A program made the translations under genes and the position numbers. Below the pieces are notes generated by a model. The model worked only from the letters and a program-made list of their open reading frames with translations, was not told the DNA's origin and did not search any database. A stretch of DNA of 64,000 nucleotides from Gammaproteobacteria bacterium (GTDB lineage Bacteria; Pseudomonadota; Gammaproteobacteria; SG8-11), in the NCBI GenBank assembly GCA_024641505.1, contig JAHECY010000009.1, forward strand, positions 20,091-84,090. Reading direction: 5' to 3'. Below, one piece after another: positions 63,448 to 64,000 of the stretch (within the stretch, counting starts at the first letter, position 1; the number at the start of each line of letters is the position of its first letter).

Positions 63448-63861
63448 ATGATTGCCATTTCCAGCAGATGCCACCTCAAGGACGAGGAGATCAAAATAAA
63501 GTTTATTCACGCCTCCGGTCCCGGGGGGCAGAATGTGAATAAGGTTGCCACTGCGGCACAATTACGTTTTTCCATTGCACGTTGCGAAGCGCTGTCACCG
63601 GAAGAAAAGCAACGGCTCACCCTGTTGGCGGGTAGTAAAGCCACGGTCGGGGGTGACTTGGTGATTACCGCCCGGCGCTACCGCACTCAGGAAGGAAACC
63701 GTCAGGACGCTGTCGAGCGCTTGGTGCAGTTGATCCGCAAGGCTCTGGAGAAGCCCAAACCCCGGATCAAGCGTAAGCCGTCGTTAACCGCAAAACGAAG
63801 GCGCGTGGACGATAAGCGAGTACAAGGTGAACGCAAACGGCTGCGCAAACCGGTGCTGTGA
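63448..63861 (+). CDS. arfB: Alternative ribosome-rescue factor (peptidyl-tRNA hydrolase)
   Basis: A 137-aa protein that frees ribosomes stalled at mRNA ends by hydrolysing peptidyl-tRNA. The catalytic GGQ is in ASGPGGQNVNKV, and the basic tail that enters the empty mRNA channel is present (KRKPSLTAKRRRVDDKRV). Length and order match E. coli ArfB/YaeJ. Confidence 0.94.
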   Translation: MIAISSRCHLKDEEIKIKFIHASGPGGQNVNKVATAAQLRFSIARCEALSPEEKQRLTLLAGSKATVGGDLVITARRYRTQEGNRQDAVERLVQLIRKALEKPKPRIKRKPSLTAKRRRVDDKRVQGERKRLRKPVL

Positions 63862-63913
63862 TCTTGTTTGATCTTCACCGGTTGTGCACCACATCAATAG
63901 CCAGCTTGCAGGG

Positions 63914-64000
63914 TCAGGCGTTTGCCGGATCTCGTTCCGGCTGACGTCGCAGGCGCTGGTAACCGAACCATAGGCCGGCCAGGCCAATGAGCCCCAGTTG
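63914..64000 (-). CDS. 3' end of a gene running off the right edge
   Basis: The last 28 codons of a reverse-strand gene: a hydrophobic stretch (QLGLIGLAGLWFGY) then a basic and polar end (QRLRRQPERDPANA). It looks like the terminal TM helix and cytoplasmic tail of a membrane protein. The other 67-aa ORF in the track here is an out-of-frame shadow. Too little remains to name it. Confidence 0.5.
   Translation of the reverse strand, partial: QLGLIGLAGLWFGYQRLRRQPERDPANA

Overview
The window looks like a piece of a gammaproteobacterial chromosome. The best evidence is the smc-zipA-ligA block, since ZipA and this gene order are typical of Gammaproteobacteria. Support comes from a short QueF, PepN, ArfB, a molybdenum-cofactor mobA/mobB pair and a B12-dependent ribonucleotide reductase. 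A very large multiheme cytochrome c cluster, a RegB/RegA redox two-component system and copper-chaperone genes suggest a respiratorily versatile, possibly lithotrophic bacterium. I cannot name the species.

Layout. (1) 1-7.7 kb: by eye AT-richer than the rest, with long gene-poor gaps. It holds a secreted glycoside-hydrolase-like protein and two tandem paralogous lipoproteins carrying discoidin (F5/8C) and cadherin-like domains. (2) 7.7-17.6 kb: an exopolysaccharide assembly locus on the + strand, with a Wza-type export protein, a Wzc-type tyrosine kinase, an unusual DnaJ-like/receiver/TM/NTF2-like fusion, a TPR protein, a second NTF2-like protein, a FecR-domain protein and an O-antigen-ligase/polymerase-like protein. 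(3) 17.7-21.7 kb: mobB/mobA, then a 939-aa Sel1 plus ankyrin-repeat protein. (4) 21.7-30.1 kb: an electron-transfer locus. A membrane-anchored ferredoxin/flavin oxidoreductase is divergent from a diheme cytochrome b-like membrane protein, a 21-haem and a 22-haem cytochrome c, and a TPR-containing outer-membrane beta-barrel. Together these look like an inner-membrane-to-outside porin-cytochrome conduit. (5) 30.2-39.3 kb: a small Cys-rich protein, an FGGY kinase and queF on the - strand, then smc, zipA and ligA on +. (6) 39.4-45 kb: sdaA, regA/regB, a PCu(A)C copper chaperone, a broken SCO1/SenC gene and a CBS-domain gene. (7) 45-51 kb: pepN, a small hypothetical, class II nrdJ, a DUF503 gene and pcm. 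(8) 51-64 kb: signalling genes (REC-GGDEF cyclase, orphan solute-binding protein plus hybrid histidine kinase, CRP/FNR regulator, degenerate receiver), a DsbA-family protein, a 26-aa membrane peptide, two lipoproteins, arfB and the 3' end of a further gene.

How it fits together. The conduit genes would link the quinone pool or NAD(P)H to an extracellular partner. RegB carries the quinone-site and redox-cysteine motifs of the family, so it could report quinone state. The diguanylate cyclase and the exopolysaccharide locus point to a surface-attached lifestyle, and their receiver domains are close relatives. No tRNA, rRNA, CRISPR array or intact insertion sequence was recognised.
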